The position numbers and the translations under genes are program-made. From Pectobacterium aroidearum (GTDB lineage: Bacteria; Pseudomonadota; Gammaproteobacteria; Enterobacterales; Enterobacteriaceae): a stretch of DNA of 64,000 nucleotides. The DNA is taken from the NCBI RefSeq assembly GCF_015689195.1, contig NZ_CP065044.1:3534001-3598000 (forward strand), in the 5' to 3' direction. Under the pieces are notes generated by a model. It had not been told where the DNA came from. It made no database searches and saw only the letters and a list, made by a program, of their open reading frames with translations. Shown piece by piece: positions 47,629 to 57,779 of this stretch. Numbering within the stretch: the first letter of the stretch is position 1; each line of letters opens with the position of its first letter.

Positions 47629-47644
47629 CTGTATTTACATGCAG
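47629..47644. promoter_or_regulatory. LexA (SOS) box candidate upstream of the integrase remnant
   Basis: CTGTATTTACATGCAG has the CTG-N10-CAG core. With flanks AA and TA it matches most of the extended LexA consensus TACTGTATATATATACAGTA. It lies 34 bp before the integrase start and 44 bp after the TIR-like gene. SOS control of a mobile element's excision gene is plausible, though the integrase is now broken. Confidence 0.6.
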
Positions 47645-47677
47645 TAAAAATACAGCCCTCAGTTAACAGGGGGCTGT

Positions 47678-48320
47678 ATGGCAGTTCGTAAACAAGCATC
47701 AGGAAAATGGATATGTGAGTGCTACCCGCACGGACGCGAAGGCAAGCGGGTACGTAAGCAGTTTGCCACCAAAGGGGAAGCTGTCGCCTTTGAGCGTTTC
47801 ACGATGGAACAGGCAGAAAACAAGCCGTGGACGGCAGAGAAACGCGACACACGCAAACTGTCTGACCTGATCGACGTGTGGTATCGCGCCCACGGCATCA
47901 CGATGAATATTGTTAAGCGGTGTTTGTCTACCGGTGCACGCTGGTCAGAAGCGGAAGAGTTAACCCGCTTTCAGCTTTCCCCCTACCGAGTGACGTTTAC
48001 CAAAACCAAAGGCAAACGTAACCGTACCGATCAGCGAAACGCTGTATAATGCACTACCCAAAAATAACGGGCGGTTATTCAGCGGCTGCTATAACGCATT
48101 CAGGAAAGCAATGGAACGGGCTGATATTGTCTTACCTGCTGGGCAGTCTTCCCACGTTCTGCGCCACACGTTTGCCAGCCACTTTATGATGAACGGTGGC
48201 AACATTCTGGTACTGCAACGCATCCTCGGCCACACCGATATTAAGATGACGATGCGTTACGCCCACTTCAGCCCCAACCATCTGGAAGACGCACTACGAC
48301 TGAATCCGCTGGCTTCCTGA
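47678..48320 (+). pseudogene. int: P2-type phage integrase, internally deleted and frameshifted
   Basis: The N-terminus (MAVRKQASGKWICECYPHGR, through KPWTAEKRDTRKLSDLIDVW) and the C-terminal catalytic part (SSHVLRHTFASHFMMNGGN, LGHTDIKMTMRYAHFSPNHL) are clearly a P2-family tyrosine recombinase, normally about 335-340 residues. After WYRAHG about 115 residues are missing. Near 48025 the frame also shifts: CGTACCGATC looks like loss of one GTACC unit. The N-terminal frame therefore stops at 48049, while the catalytic His-x-x-Arg and Tyr lie in another frame. It is probably non-functional, leaving the island immobile without help. It abuts attR, as expected. Confidence 0.92.
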
Positions 48321-48430
48321 ATGGCGGCAAAAATGGCGGCATCGCAAATATTTAACACTGTATAAAATACATATAAAATTTATAACATATTGTATTTAAT
48401 GTAATTAATTGATTTCATTAGGCCATGTTA

Positions 48431-48545
48431 CGGATTCTGATTCCGGCATTCCGAGGTTCGAATCCTCGTACCCCAGCCAAATAAAGCTGGTAAAACAGCA
48501 AAGAAACAGGGCGACAGTCGAAAGACGTCGCCCTGTTTTGTTATG
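48431..48545 (+). repeat. attR, 115-bp direct repeat at right end of the island
   Basis: This is the second copy of the tRNA-Gln(CTG) 3' part (tRNA fragment 48431-48479) plus terminator, with one mismatch to 44788-44902. The tRNA 5' half is absent, so this copy is not a functional tRNA gene. It defines the right boundary of the insertion. Confidence 0.93.
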
Positions 48546-48612
48546 CGTGGTATTAACATAGTCTAGTGCTAACATATCCCAATCCACTATTCGATTTTCC
48601 CAAAGGGCGGGC

Positions 48613-49227
48613 ATGAAGGTTTTATCGACATCCTCTGTTATTCATGATTTCAGCCGCGCTGTGGCGCCAAAGCAGAATGACGTTAGCCAATCACGGCGAT
48701 CTGTCATACGTGCGCAGTTCAGCACACTGCTGCTCAGCATGGCGTTGCTGTTCTGCTTCATCACTCCGACTTATGCAGCCAACGTCTCTTCTTTCAAGAT
48801 GTCATCGCAAACGTTCGCTGACCGGATGAATGCCAATCTGACGAAACTCAATATCCCTCTCAAGTTGACCATTAATCTGGAAAAGGGAACGTCCGTCGAT
48901 GACTTTCAGCACATTTTTAACGAGCACGTCGGACTAATTGGGTCGGTAGAGAGTAAAGGCCAACAGCTTAATGGCCTCGTGATACTCAACGCCGCGTCAG
49001 AATCCGCCGATGTAACAAGACAGAATCTGCAAATCGTCACAGCCGCGTTTTCTGCAGTATTGGGTGAGAATAATATCGAAAGCCCCGAAGTGACGGAGAT
49101 GATGTTCGGCCTGCTTCAGGATAGCCAGACCTCAGGTAAGGGCGTTCGACAGGTAGGAAATGCTCGCTTTACAGCAACAACTAATAAGGACACCGATATT
49201 ATCTTCACCGCTGAGCCAGTGCTGTAG
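48613..49227 (+). CDS. hypothetical exported protein
   Basis: No family was recognised in this 204-residue protein. A long N-region (about 35 residues, with SQSRRSVIRAQ) precedes a hydrophobic stretch FSTLLLSMALLFCFITPTYA ending in an Ala-x-Ala-like cleavage site near residue 54. It is therefore probably exported, with an unusually long signal region or an internal true start. The mature part (NVSSFKMSSQTFADRMNANL onward) is about 150 residues, mixed alpha/beta, without cysteines. GGGCGGG precedes the ATG. It lies just outside attR; base composition is like the core genome. Confidence 0.75.
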   Translation: MKVLSTSSVIHDFSRAVAPKQNDVSQSRRSVIRAQFSTLLLSMALLFCFITPTYAANVSSFKMSSQTFADRMNANLTKLNIPLKLTINLEKGTSVDDFQHIFNEHVGLIGSVESKGQQLNGLVILNAASESADVTRQNLQIVTAAFSAVLGENNIESPEVTEMMFGLLQDSQTSGKGVRQVGNARFTATTNKDTDIIFTAEPVL

Positions 49228-49249
49228 CGGTCGGCGCCCTCATTATCTA

Positions 49250-50416
49250 TCAGACACCAATGGCATACTTCAATGCGCGCTGTTTTAACACGCCAGCGCG
49301 CTGTGCAACCATCAACGCCATATTGCGCGCAAAACTCAGCGGCGGTAACGCGTTACTGAACGCGTTATAGAAGAGATCCATCCCGCTTTGCATCATCAGG
49401 TTATCCGGCATACGGCGACACTGATAGCGGCGTAGCACACGCTCAGAGGCCCACGCCTCTCCTGCATTACGCGCATTGATTAGCACATCCAGCAGCGCCT
49501 CGACATCGCGATATCCCAGATTAACCCCCTGCCCTGCCAGCGGGTTGATGGTATGCGCCGCATCGCCCAGTAGCACCAAGCCGGGTTTGATATAGGTTTG
49601 CGCATGGCGCCTGACCAGCGGGAATGATCCGGCGGAGAGCGCTTTAACCGTGCCCAATCGCTCAGGAAAGGCGGCCGCAATTTCTTTATCCAACTGAGCA
49701 AGCGGCATCGCCTGAAGCTGGCGAATACGCTGCGGGCTGTCGTACCACACCAGCGATCCCCACTGGTCAAACAGCGGCAAAAACGCACGCGGGCCGCTCG
49801 GCGTAAACTGCTGCCAGGTCACATCCTGTTGGGGTTGCGAAGTTTCAACACCAATCAGCATACAAGACTGACGATACTGCCAGCCACTGATGCCAATCCC
49901 CGCCCACTGGCGAACCTGAGAGTTCGCGCCATCAGCGCCAATCACCAGCGAAGCCGTCAGTTGTTGCCCATCGGCAAGCTGTAAGCACCAGCCATCATTG
50001 ATGCGTTGCAGGTTCTGCGGCGTAGCCGGGCAGTAACATTGGCAACGTTCTTCTTCCTGTAAACTTTCCCAGAGTGCCAATTGCAGCACGCGGTTTTCTA
50101 CCATAAATCCCAGCTCAGGTAGATGAATGTCAGCAGCATCGAAAACGACTCTGGCATTCGCCCATTCCCAGGTTTCCAGCCGGCGGTAAGGGGCGCTGCG
50201 CATTTGCTGGACGCGTGGCCATGCGCCCAGTTCTTTCAGCAGCGCAACCGACGCGTAGCCAATCGCCGAGATCCGTAAATCTGGCGGGCTGGCAACATCA
50301 AACGGTGCTGGCATTTCCTGCTCAACTACCGCAACCTGAAACCCTTGCTGTGCCAACCCAAGCGCCGCGGCCGCGCCAACCATGCCACCGCCAACCACAA
50401 TCGCATCGTAATGCAT
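49250..50416 (-). CDS. ubiF: 3-demethoxyubiquinol 3-hydroxylase
   Basis: The 388-residue flavin monooxygenase performs the C6/C5-ring hydroxylation step late in ubiquinone synthesis (2-octaprenyl-3-methyl-6-methoxy-1,4-benzoquinol hydroxylase). It has the FAD motif VVGGGMVGAAAALGLAQQG at the N-terminus, GADGANSQVRQW (about residues 161-172), and the second FAD motif GDAAHTINPLAGQGVNLGYRD (about 281-301). It is divergent from miaB and lies downstream of the tRNA region as in E. coli. Confidence 0.96.
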   Translation of the reverse strand: MHYDAIVVGGGMVGAAAALGLAQQGFQVAVVEQEMPAPFDVASPPDLRISAIGYASVALLKELGAWPRVQQMRSAPYRRLETWEWANARVVFDAADIHLPELGFMVENRVLQLALWESLQEEERCQCYCPATPQNLQRINDGWCLQLADGQQLTASLVIGADGANSQVRQWAGIGISGWQYRQSCMLIGVETSQPQQDVTWQQFTPSGPRAFLPLFDQWGSLVWYDSPQRIRQLQAMPLAQLDKEIAAAFPERLGTVKALSAGSFPLVRRHAQTYIKPGLVLLGDAAHTINPLAGQGVNLGYRDVEALLDVLINARNAGEAWASERVLRRYQCRRMPDNLMMQSGMDLFYNAFSNALPPLSFARNMALMVAQRAGVLKQRALKYAIGV

Positions 50417-50642
50417 ATTGGCCTATCCTCTCTGGTTCTGGTCTCTTCACACCAGTAAAAATGCATGAAAGTAGTGTACTGGATCTGCGAGTGATTTTTC
50501 AGAAAAGCCGCATTTTTATAGAAAGTAAGGGGTTATCAAATCAGCGCGGTTTCCGGCACTGGTCACAACGTCAGCGAACGATTACAATACCCGCCCCAAA
50601 TGAGGGGAATCTTTCTTATCCGCACTGAGTAATGGCAAGTCG

Positions 50643-52067
50643 ATGACAAAAAAACTGCTTATTAAAACCTGGGGCTGTCAGATGAATGAGTACGATTCAT
50701 CAAAGATGGCTGATTTACTGGGAAGTACGCACGGCTATGAGCTGACTGAAATCGCTGAAGAAGCCGATGTCCTGCTGCTCAATACCTGTTCGATCCGTGA
50801 AAAGGCGCAGGAAAAGGTCTTCCATCAACTTGGCCGTTGGAAAGCGCTGAAAGATCTCAATCCGAATTTAATTATTGGTGTAGGTGGCTGCGTCGCCTCA
50901 CAGGAAGGCGCTCATATTCGTGAACGTGCGCACTATGTTGACGTTATTTTTGGCCCACAAACCCTGCACCGTCTGCCGGAAATGATTAACCACGTTCAGG
51001 GCACACGCAGCCCTATCGTTGATATCAGTTTCCCTGAAATAGAAAAATTTGACCGTCTGCCAGAACCACGTGCCGAAGGGCCAACGGCATTCGTCTCCAT
51101 CATGGAAGGTTGCAATAAATATTGCACATTCTGCGTGGTGCCTTATACCCGTGGGGAAGAAGTCAGCCGCCCGTGTGATGATGTATTGTTTGAAATCGCT
51201 CAACTGGCAGCGCAAGGCGTACGTGAAGTCAACCTACTGGGACAGAACGTTAACGCCTATCGCGGCGAAACTTATGACGGTGAAATTTGTTCTTTTGCCG
51301 AACTGCTGCGTCTGGTCGCCGCTATTGACGGGATCGATCGTATCCGTTTTACCACCAGCCATCCCATTGAATTCACAGACGACATTATCAGCGTCTATGA
51401 AGACACGCCCGAACTGGTCAGCTTCCTGCATTTACCGGTGCAAAGCGGTTCTGACCGTGTGCTGACGATGATGAAACGTCGCCATACCGCGCTGGAATAC
51501 AAAGCAATTATCCGTAAGCTGCATAACGCGCGTCCGGGCATCCTGATCAGTTCTGACTTTATCGTCGGCTTCCCTGGCGAAACGCAGGCTGACTTTGAAC
51601 AAACGATGAAGCTGATTGCCGATGTGAATTTCGATATGAGCTACAGCTTTGTCTATTCCGCCCGTCCGGGAACACCGGCTGCGGACATGGTCGATGACGT
51701 GCCGGAAGAAGAGAAAAAGCAGCGTTTGTACCTTCTGCAAGAGCGCATCACGCAGCAGGCAATGCGCTTCAGCCGCCTCATGTTGGGTACCGTCCAGCGT
51801 ATTCTGGTGGAAGGTACCTCGCGTAAGAGCGTGATGGAGCTGTCTGGCCGTACGGAAAATAACCGCGTCGTCAACTTCGAAGGCACGCCGGATATGATCG
51901 GTAAATTCGTCGATGTGGAAATCGTTGATGTTTATACCAATTCCCTGCGTGGTATCGTCGTGCGCACCGAAGATCAAATGGATCTGCGCGTCCATGAGTC
52001 ACCGTCTTCCGTGATTGCGCGTACCCGCAAAGAGAATGAAATCGGCGTTGGGTTCTACCAGCCGTAA
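50643..52067 (+). CDS. miaB: tRNA-2-methylthio-N6-dimethylallyladenosine synthase
   Basis: The 474-residue radical-SAM methylthiotransferase modifies A37 of tRNAs reading U-starting codons. The N-terminal UPF0004 domain has cysteines in [22 protein letters not shown] and GVGGCVASQ, which bind one cluster. The radical-SAM CxxxCxxC motif is GCNKYCTFC (Cys near residues 157, 161, 164). A C-terminal TRAM domain covers about 378-441. Length equals E. coli MiaB. A terminator follows at 52097. Confidence 0.98.
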   Translation: MTKKLLIKTWGCQMNEYDSSKMADLLGSTHGYELTEIAEEADVLLLNTCSIREKAQEKVFHQLGRWKALKDLNPNLIIGVGGCVASQEGAHIRERAHYVDVIFGPQTLHRLPEMINHVQGTRSPIVDISFPEIEKFDRLPEPRAEGPTAFVSIMEGCNKYCTFCVVPYTRGEEVSRPCDDVLFEIAQLAAQGVREVNLLGQNVNAYRGETYDGEICSFAELLRLVAAIDGIDRIRFTTSHPIEFTDDIISVYEDTPELVSFLHLPVQSGSDRVLTMMKRRHTALEYKAIIRKLHNARPGILISSDFIVGFPGETQADFEQTMKLIADVNFDMSYSFVYSARPGTPAADMVDDVPEEEKKQRLYLLQERITQQAMRFSRLMLGTVQRILVEGTSRKSVMELSGRTENNRVVNFEGTPDMIGKFVDVEIVDVYTNSLRGIVVRTEDQMDLRVHESPSSVIARTRKENEIGVGFYQP

Positions 52068-52096
52068 TCGACGTTCATTCATGTCTCCGCGTGATG

Positions 52097-52122
52097 ATGG
52101 GTGGCAAAGCCACCCATTTTTT
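52097..52122 (+). terminator. miaB terminator
   Basis: ATGGGTGGC and GCCACCCAT arms with loop AAA are followed by TTTTT, 30 bp after the miaB stop. Confidence 0.88.
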
Positions 52123-52356
52123 ATGCTTTCTCGGCGGCACGGTTTTGCGACAAACCCGCTTCATCCTCTGTTTCAATTTCATGGTGCTTACATTTGCTTT
52201 TGCGAGGCGGCATCCCAATATCATTATTGTGACTTGCACCATCGGGCATTCACGATGAATAATTCATTCATATGGCGGACACATCAGGCCGTCTGACAAC
52301 TGTTCATTTTGTGCAGGCAGAATAGCGCCAGCACAGTAACGCTCAAGAGGAATAAT

Positions 52357-53415
52357 TTGAACGTAACGACAAAAGAAATTGCCCTTGAACCCGCAGATAA
52401 CCAACGCCTGCTCAGCCTTTGCGGTCCATTTGATGACAATATTAAGCAGCTAGAGCGACGTTTAGGCATCGAGATCAATCGCCGGGATAACCAGTTTAAA
52501 CTGGTCGGCAAAAACCTGCTGACACAAGCTGCCGCTGATATCCTGCAACGTCTGTATGTCGATACAGCCCCGGTACGTGGCGTCATCGGTGATATCGATC
52601 CTGAGCAAATTCACCTTGCGATTAAAGAATCCCGCGTGCTGGAGCAGTCTGCGGAGCACGTTCCTGACTATGGCAAAGTGGTCAATATCCGCACCAAACG
52701 CGGCGTAATCAAACCGCGCACGCCAAATCAGGCACAATATGTCGCCAATATCCTCGATCATGACATCACGTTTGGCGTTGGCCCGGCAGGAACGGGGAAA
52801 ACCTACTTAGCCGTCGCTGCCGCCGTGGATGCATTGGAGCGTCAGGATATTCGCCGTATCCTGCTCACGCGCCCAGCGGTCGAAGCCGGTGAGAAGCTGG
52901 GATTCCTGCCTGGCGATCTGAGCCAGAAAGTCGATCCTTACCTGCGACCACTTTATGATGCCCTGTTTGAAATGCTGGGCTTTGAGCGCGTCGAGAAGCT
53001 CATCGAACGCAACGTCATTGAAGTCGCGCCGCTGGCTTACATGCGTGGTCGAACGCTGAACGATGCTTTCATCATTCTGGATGAAAGCCAGAACACGACC
53101 ATCGAACAGATGAAAATGTTCCTGACGCGTATCGGGTTCAGCTCAAAAGCCGTCATCACCGGTGACGTCACGCAGATCGACCTGCCGAAAAATCTGAAAT
53201 CCGGCTTACGTCACGCCATTGAAGTGCTGGCTGATGTGGAAGAAATTAGCTTTAACTTTTTCCATAGCGAAGACGTGGTGCGCCACCCAGTGGTCGCGCG
53301 GATTGTGAATGCCTATGAAGCGTGGGAAAATGCCGAGCAGAAACGTAAAGACGCCTTGGCAGAACAGCGTAAGCGTGAAGCACAGGCTGCGGCATCAGAT
53401 CAGGAGCAAAAATGA
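52357..53415 (+). CDS. ybeZ: PhoH-like ATPase YbeZ
   Basis: The 352-residue PhoH-family protein has Walker [13 protein letters not shown] (about residues 147-158) and Walker [10 protein letters not shown] (about 237-245). It acts with YbeY in rRNA maturation and ribosome quality control; the precise activity is unsettled. A TTG start at 52357 is inferred from AAGAGG 6 nt upstream and from alignment with the E. coli N-terminus ([20 protein letters not shown]); the frame is open to 52309 without support. It overlaps ybeY by 4 bp. Confidence 0.95.
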   Translation: MNVTTKEIALEPADNQRLLSLCGPFDDNIKQLERRLGIEINRRDNQFKLVGKNLLTQAAADILQRLYVDTAPVRGVIGDIDPEQIHLAIKESRVLEQSAEHVPDYGKVVNIRTKRGVIKPRTPNQAQYVANILDHDITFGVGPAGTGKTYLAVAAAVDALERQDIRRILLTRPAVEAGEKLGFLPGDLSQKVDPYLRPLYDALFEMLGFERVEKLIERNVIEVAPLAYMRGRTLNDAFIILDESQNTTIEQMKMFLTRIGFSSKAVITGDVTQIDLPKNLKSGLRHAIEVLADVEEISFNFFHSEDVVRHPVVARIVNAYEAWENAEQKRKDALAEQRKREAQAAASDQEQK

Positions 53416-53891
53416 GTCAGGTGATTCTCGATTTACAAATCGCCAGCGAGCAAGCACAGGGGTTACCGGAAGAGAAAGACTTTCAGCGCTGGCTGGAAGG
53501 CGTTCTGCCACAGTTTCAGGAAGTCTCTGAAGTCACCATCCGTATCGTGGATGAGGCCGAAAGCCGCGACCTGAATAACACCTACCGCGGGAAAGACAAG
53601 CCGACCAACGTGCTGTCGTTTCCTTTTGAGGCTCCGCCTGAGGTCGAACTTCCTCTGCTTGGCGATTTAATCATCTGCCGTCAGGTTGTCGAACAAGAAG
53701 CCGCAGAGCAGGAAAAAACTGTAGAAGAGCACTGGGCGCACATGGTTGTCCATGGTAGCCTGCATCTGCTAGGGTATGACCATATCGAAGACAGCGAAGC
53801 CGAAGAAATGGAAGCGCTGGAAACCGAGATTATGCAAAGTATGGGTTATGCCGATCCTTACCTTGCAGAAAAAGATGGCCTCACCGAATAA
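53412..53891 (+). CDS. ybeY: endoribonuclease YbeY (rRNA maturation factor)
   Basis: The 159-residue metal-dependent RNase is needed for 16S rRNA 3' maturation and 70S ribosome quality control. The zinc site [11 protein letters not shown] (HxxxHxxxxxH, about residues 114-124) is intact, as is the conserved [18 protein letters not shown]. It overlaps ybeZ by 4 bp (ATGA), so the two are coupled, as in E. coli. Confidence 0.97.
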   Translation: MSQVILDLQIASEQAQGLPEEKDFQRWLEGVLPQFQEVSEVTIRIVDEAESRDLNNTYRGKDKPTNVLSFPFEAPPEVELPLLGDLIICRQVVEQEAAEQEKTVEEHWAHMVVHGSLHLLGYDHIEDSEAEEMEALETEIMQSMGYADPYLAEKDGLTE

Positions 53892-54019
53892 ATAGAAATA
53901 CATTTTATCTAGCCCGAGATCGGGAAGATGTCGGGTACTTATCTGCTACACATCAGCCACTGTGCCGTTTCCAGTTGCTGGCAATAATCCCTTAACAAGA
54001 GTGATGTTAATTAAAACGC

Positions 54020-54898
54020 ATGAGCGACGACCATTCTCAAAACAGCGATGCACCCAGTCCCAAAAAGGGCTTCTTTTCTCTTATTCTTAATCAGCTTTTT
54101 CACGGCGAGCCAAAAGATCGTAACGGTTTACTCACTCTGATTCGTGATTCCGAACAGAATGACCTGATCGATCCTGAAACACGAGATATGCTCGAAGGCG
54201 TCATGGATATCGCCGACCAGCGTGTACGCGACATCATGATCCCTCGCTCGCAGATGATTACGCTCAAGCGCGATCAAACGCTGGAAGAGTGTCTGGACGT
54301 GATTATCGAATCCGCCCACTCCCGTTTCCCCGTTATTAGCGAAGATAAAGACCACATTGAAGGCATCCTGATGGCTAAGGATTTGCTGCCGTTTATGCGC
54401 AGCGATTCCGAACCCTTCAGTATGGATAAAGTCCTGCGTTCCGCTGTTGTTGTGCCGGAAAGTAAACGCGTTGATCGGATGCTGAATGAGTTCCGCTCGC
54501 TGCGTTATCACATGGCGATTGTCATCGATGAATTTGGCGGCGTATCCGGCCTGGTCACGATTGAAGATATTCTTGAGCTGATTGTCGGCGAAATTGAAGA
54601 TGAATACGACGATGAAGAAGACAGAGATATTCGTCAGCTCAATCGCCAGACTTACACCGTCCGTGCGTTAACCGATATTGAAGATTTCAATGAGGCTTTC
54701 GGTACACGGTTCAGCGATGACGAAGTCGATACGATTGGCGGCTTGGTGATGCAGTCCTTTGGACACCTTCCTGCCCGAGGCGAAACCATCGACATAGAAG
54801 GTTACCTGTTTAAGGTTGCGATGGCGGACAGTCGCCGTATTATTCAGGTTCATGTCAGAATCCCTGACGATGCCCCTCAACCAAAATTGGAAGAATAA
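54020..54898 (+). CDS. corC: CorC/YbeX, CBS-domain magnesium/cobalt homeostasis protein
   Basis: The 292-residue cytoplasmic protein has two CBS domains (about residues 70-190; [17 protein letters not shown] and [18 protein letters not shown]) and a C-terminal CorC_HlyC transporter-associated domain (about 210-285). It was linked to Mg2+/Co2+ efflux and later to ribosome metabolism. The reading frame ends one base before the lnt start, so translation of lnt is probably coupled. It follows ybeY after 128 bp. Confidence 0.96.
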   Translation: MSDDHSQNSDAPSPKKGFFSLILNQLFHGEPKDRNGLLTLIRDSEQNDLIDPETRDMLEGVMDIADQRVRDIMIPRSQMITLKRDQTLEECLDVIIESAHSRFPVISEDKDHIEGILMAKDLLPFMRSDSEPFSMDKVLRSAVVVPESKRVDRMLNEFRSLRYHMAIVIDEFGGVSGLVTIEDILELIVGEIEDEYDDEEDRDIRQLNRQTYTVRALTDIEDFNEAFGTRFSDDEVDTIGGLVMQSFGHLPARGETIDIEGYLFKVAMADSRRIIQVHVRIPDDAPQPKLEE

Positions 54899-54899
54899 T

Positions 54900-56435
54900 T
54901 TGGCAATGGTTGTCGCTTCTTTTCTACAACGCCAGCAGGTCAGAGCCCTGCTGGCGCTCTTATTTGGTGCCTGTGGCACGCTGGCATTTTCTCCCTTTGA
55001 CTTCTGGCCCGCGGCGATTATCTCGCTCATGGGCCTACAGGCGCTGACACTAAACCGTACTAGCCGCCAGTCAGCCTGGATAGGCTTTTGCTGGGGGTTC
55101 GGCCTATTTGGCAGCGGCATTAACTGGGTTTACGTCAGTATCGCGCAATTTGGTGGGATGCCGGGTCCTGTAAACATTGCACTGGTCATTCTGCTCGCGG
55201 CCTATTTATCGCTCTATCCGCTACTGTTTGCTGCCCTGCTCTCACGCCTCAGTCCGAAGACAACGCTGTGGCGTCTGGCACTGGCCGCCCCCGTGCTGTG
55301 GCAGTTAACCGAATTTTTACGCGGCTGGGTGCTGACGGGCTTTCCGTGGCTACAATTCGGCTACAGTCAGATTGACGGCCCGCTAAAAGGTATTGCGCCC
55401 ATTCTGGGCATCGACACCATCACCTTCCTGTTGATGAGTCTCAGCGGGCTACTCGTTTATGCCATCACTCAACGCAAAGTCGTTCCGGCGGCCATTGCTA
55501 TCGCTGTTTTCGTTTTATCATGGCCGCTGCGCAACGTGCAGTGGTATACCCTGCAACCTGAACGCGCCGTCAATGTCGCACTGGTACAGGGCAATATCCC
55601 GCAGGCCATGAAATGGGAACAAGATGAGCTATTGAACACGCTGAAGATCTATCTGGATAACAGCCTGCCTTATATGGACAAGGCACCTATCGTGATCTGG
55701 CCGGAAACGGCGATTCCTGATATTGAAAGTCGTCAGGGCGCTTATCTGAAACAGGTTGACGATATCTTGCGTAGCCGCAATAGCAGCCTGATTACAGGTA
55801 TCGTCGATATCCGGCGTGAGGGTAACAAAACCGATTTTTATAACTCGGTTATCGTGTTGGGCGACAAAGATCCGTACCACTACCCTACAACGAACCGTTA
55901 CAACAAAAACCATCTGGTGCCTTTTGGCGAGTTTGTCCCGTTGGAAACGCTGTTACGCCCGCTGGCGCCGTTCTTCGATCTTCCTATGTCATCGTTCAGC
56001 CGGGGAGACTACGTCCAGCCTCAGCTCTCGGTTCATGGCTTCAAGCTTAATGCCGCCATTTGTTATGAGATTATCTTAGGCCAACAGTTACGGGATAACT
56101 TCCGGCCAGACACCGATATGTTGCTGACTATCTCGAACGATGCCTGGTTCGGTCATTCAATTGGGCCGTGGCAGCATTTCCAGATGGCACGCATGCGCGC
56201 GCTGGAATTAGGTCGTCCTCTGGTTCGGAGTACCAATAACGGCGTCACCGCGGTGATTACACCTGATGGCAATGTCAGCGCCAGCCTGCCGCAGTTTACG
56301 CGTGCGGTGCTGAGCACGCAGGTTGTGCCCGCTACCGGAATCACACCTTATGCACGTTTCGGTTCCTGGCCGCTCTGGATCATCACGTTATTCGGCGGCA
56401 TCGTTACCGTTCTCTTCGGTTTGCGTCGCCGATAA
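54900..56435 (+). CDS. lnt: apolipoprotein N-acyltransferase
   Basis: The 511-residue inner-membrane enzyme adds the third acyl chain to lipoproteins, needed for Lol sorting (LptE at the right edge is such a client). About eight membrane helices frame a periplasmic nitrilase domain (about 220-480) with the catalytic triad Glu in IWPETAIPD, Lys in [11 protein letters not shown] and Cys in [14 protein letters not shown] start at 54900 is preferred (GGAAG 6 nt upstream; [20 protein letters not shown] aligns with E. coli); ATG 54906 is the alternative. Confidence 0.96.
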   Translation: MAMVVASFLQRQQVRALLALLFGACGTLAFSPFDFWPAAIISLMGLQALTLNRTSRQSAWIGFCWGFGLFGSGINWVYVSIAQFGGMPGPVNIALVILLAAYLSLYPLLFAALLSRLSPKTTLWRLALAAPVLWQLTEFLRGWVLTGFPWLQFGYSQIDGPLKGIAPILGIDTITFLLMSLSGLLVYAITQRKVVPAAIAIAVFVLSWPLRNVQWYTLQPERAVNVALVQGNIPQAMKWEQDELLNTLKIYLDNSLPYMDKAPIVIWPETAIPDIESRQGAYLKQVDDILRSRNSSLITGIVDIRREGNKTDFYNSVIVLGDKDPYHYPTTNRYNKNHLVPFGEFVPLETLLRPLAPFFDLPMSSFSRGDYVQPQLSVHGFKLNAAICYEIILGQQLRDNFRPDTDMLLTISNDAWFGHSIGPWQHFQMARMRALELGRPLVRSTNNGVTAVITPDGNVSASLPQFTRAVLSTQVVPATGITPYARFGSWPLWIITLFGGIVTVLFGLRRR

Positions 56436-56456
56436 CCTCCCTCTTTCCACTTCCCT

Positions 56457-56487
56457 AAGGGCATGCTTTTGCATGCCTTTTTTTATT
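56457..56487 (+). terminator. lnt terminator
   Basis: GGCATGC and GCATGCC arms with a TTTT loop are followed by a run of eight T. It immediately precedes the sigma-54-type promoter element. Confidence 0.9.
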
Positions 56488-56489
56488 TA

Positions 56490-56504
56490 TGGCACGGTAT
56501 TTGC
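56490..56504 (+). promoter_or_regulatory. sigma-54 promoter element upstream of gltIJKL
   Basis: TGGCACGGTATTTGC fits the -24/-12 consensus TGGCACG-N4-TTGC exactly, oriented toward gltI. E. coli gltI (ybeJ) is listed among sigma-54-dependent, nitrogen-related operons, which supports the call. The start codon is 366 bp away. Confidence 0.75.
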
Positions 56505-56870
56505 CTGTTATTACCCTGTAAAGGATTGTTTCTGTATTTTTTTGGATATTGCGTCGGCTTAGAGCGCTCTGCTGGGGCAAGTAACGCACCAAATTGGTGC
56601 CGCACCATGATATTGCTGCTATTTGGTGCGGCGGATATCGCAAAAAACAAACATTTCCATTTCAATCTATTTACAATCAGCTACTTTTTAACTGTATAGA
56701 CAGTAACTTCGCGCTTTAACGGTGCAGCGGTATCACTGATAAGTCGCAAAGCGTTATGTATGAGTGATGCAGCGATACACGTTAACTTGAAAATGACGAG
56801 CATATTAACCATACGGTTATTCATGACAGCGCTATAACTATTGCAGCAACGACAGCAAAGGAGTTAGAAC

Positions 56871-57767
56871 ATGCAAATGCGTAAACTGGCATTATCACTG
56901 CTTCTGCTTGGCACCGCCGCCAGCGTAGCTCAGGCTGAAGATCTGGCCGGTACATTGAAAAAGGTCAAAGATAATGGCGTGATCGTCATTGGACACCGCG
57001 AATCGTCCGTGCCTTTTTCTTACTATGACAACACGCAAAAAGTGGTCGGCTACTCTCAAGCCTACTCTGACAAAATTGTCGAAGCGGTTAAGAAAAAACT
57101 GGATGCGCCTAACCTGCAGGTCAAGCTACTCCCTATCACCTCTCAGAACCGTATCCCTCTGTTACAGAATGGTACATTCGATTTTGAGTGTGGTTCAACG
57201 ACCAACAACCTGGAACGCCAGAAACAAGCCGCGTTCTCTAACACCATTTTCGTGGTCGGTACGCGTCTGTTAACCAAAAAAGACTCCGGCGTAAAAGACT
57301 TCCCAGATCTGGCGGGTAAAACCGTCGTAGTGACTTCCGGTACCACCTCTGAAGTTCTGCTGAATAAGCTGAATGAAGAAAAACAGATGAAGATGCGCAT
57401 CATCAGTGCGAAAGACCACGGCGACTCCTTCCGTACGCTGGAAAGCGGCCGTGCTGTGGCCTTTATGATGGATGATGCTCTGCTGGCTGGCGAACGTGCG
57501 AAAGCGAAAAGTGCCGATCAGTGGGATATCGTCGGCAAAGCACAGTCTGAAGAAGCCTACGGCTGTATGCTGCGTAAAGACGACCCGCAATTCAAGAAAC
57601 TGGTTGATGACACCATCGCTGAAGTTCAGACCTCCGGTGAAGCTGAGAAATGGTTCGATCGCTGGTTTAAACAACCTATTCCGCCAAAAGATCTTAACCT
57701 GAACTTTGCACTGTCAGACGAAATGAAGGCCTTGTTCAAAGCGCCAAATGACAAAGCGCTCAACTAA
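56871..57767 (+). CDS. gltI: glutamate/aspartate ABC transporter periplasmic binding protein
   Basis: The 298-residue type 2 binding protein has a signal peptide (MQMRKLALSLLLLGTAASVAQA, cleavage near residue 22). The ligand-binding segments include GVIVIGHRESSVPFSYYDN and QNGTFDFECGSTTNNLERQ, and GKTVVVTSGTTSEVLL. It captures glutamate and aspartate for GltJKL. Two Cys residues at about 103 and 225 could form a disulfide. A clear AAGGAG precedes the ATG. The 219-bp gap before gltJ contains terminator hairpins, allowing binding protein to be made in excess. Confidence 0.97.
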   Translation: MQMRKLALSLLLLGTAASVAQAEDLAGTLKKVKDNGVIVIGHRESSVPFSYYDNTQKVVGYSQAYSDKIVEAVKKKLDAPNLQVKLLPITSQNRIPLLQNGTFDFECGSTTNNLERQKQAAFSNTIFVVGTRLLTKKDSGVKDFPDLAGKTVVVTSGTTSEVLLNKLNEEKQMKMRIISAKDHGDSFRTLESGRAVAFMMDDALLAGERAKAKSADQWDIVGKAQSEEAYGCMLRKDDPQFKKLVDDTIAEVQTSGEAEKWFDRWFKQPIPPKDLNLNFALSDEMKALFKAPNDKALN

Positions 57768-57779
57768 TTAATAATGAGA

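Larger units (their letters stand above)
56436..56870 (+). other. lnt-gltI spacer and long gltI leader
   Basis: The 435-bp spacer has no gene. From left to right it holds the lnt terminator, the sigma-54-type promoter (56490-56504), a perfect 9-bp hairpin GCCGCACCA (56599-56607) with TGGTGCGGC (56624-56632), AT-rich DNA, and the gltI ribosome site AAGGAG (56857-56862). If the promoter is real the leader is about 355 nt. Confidence 0.65.
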
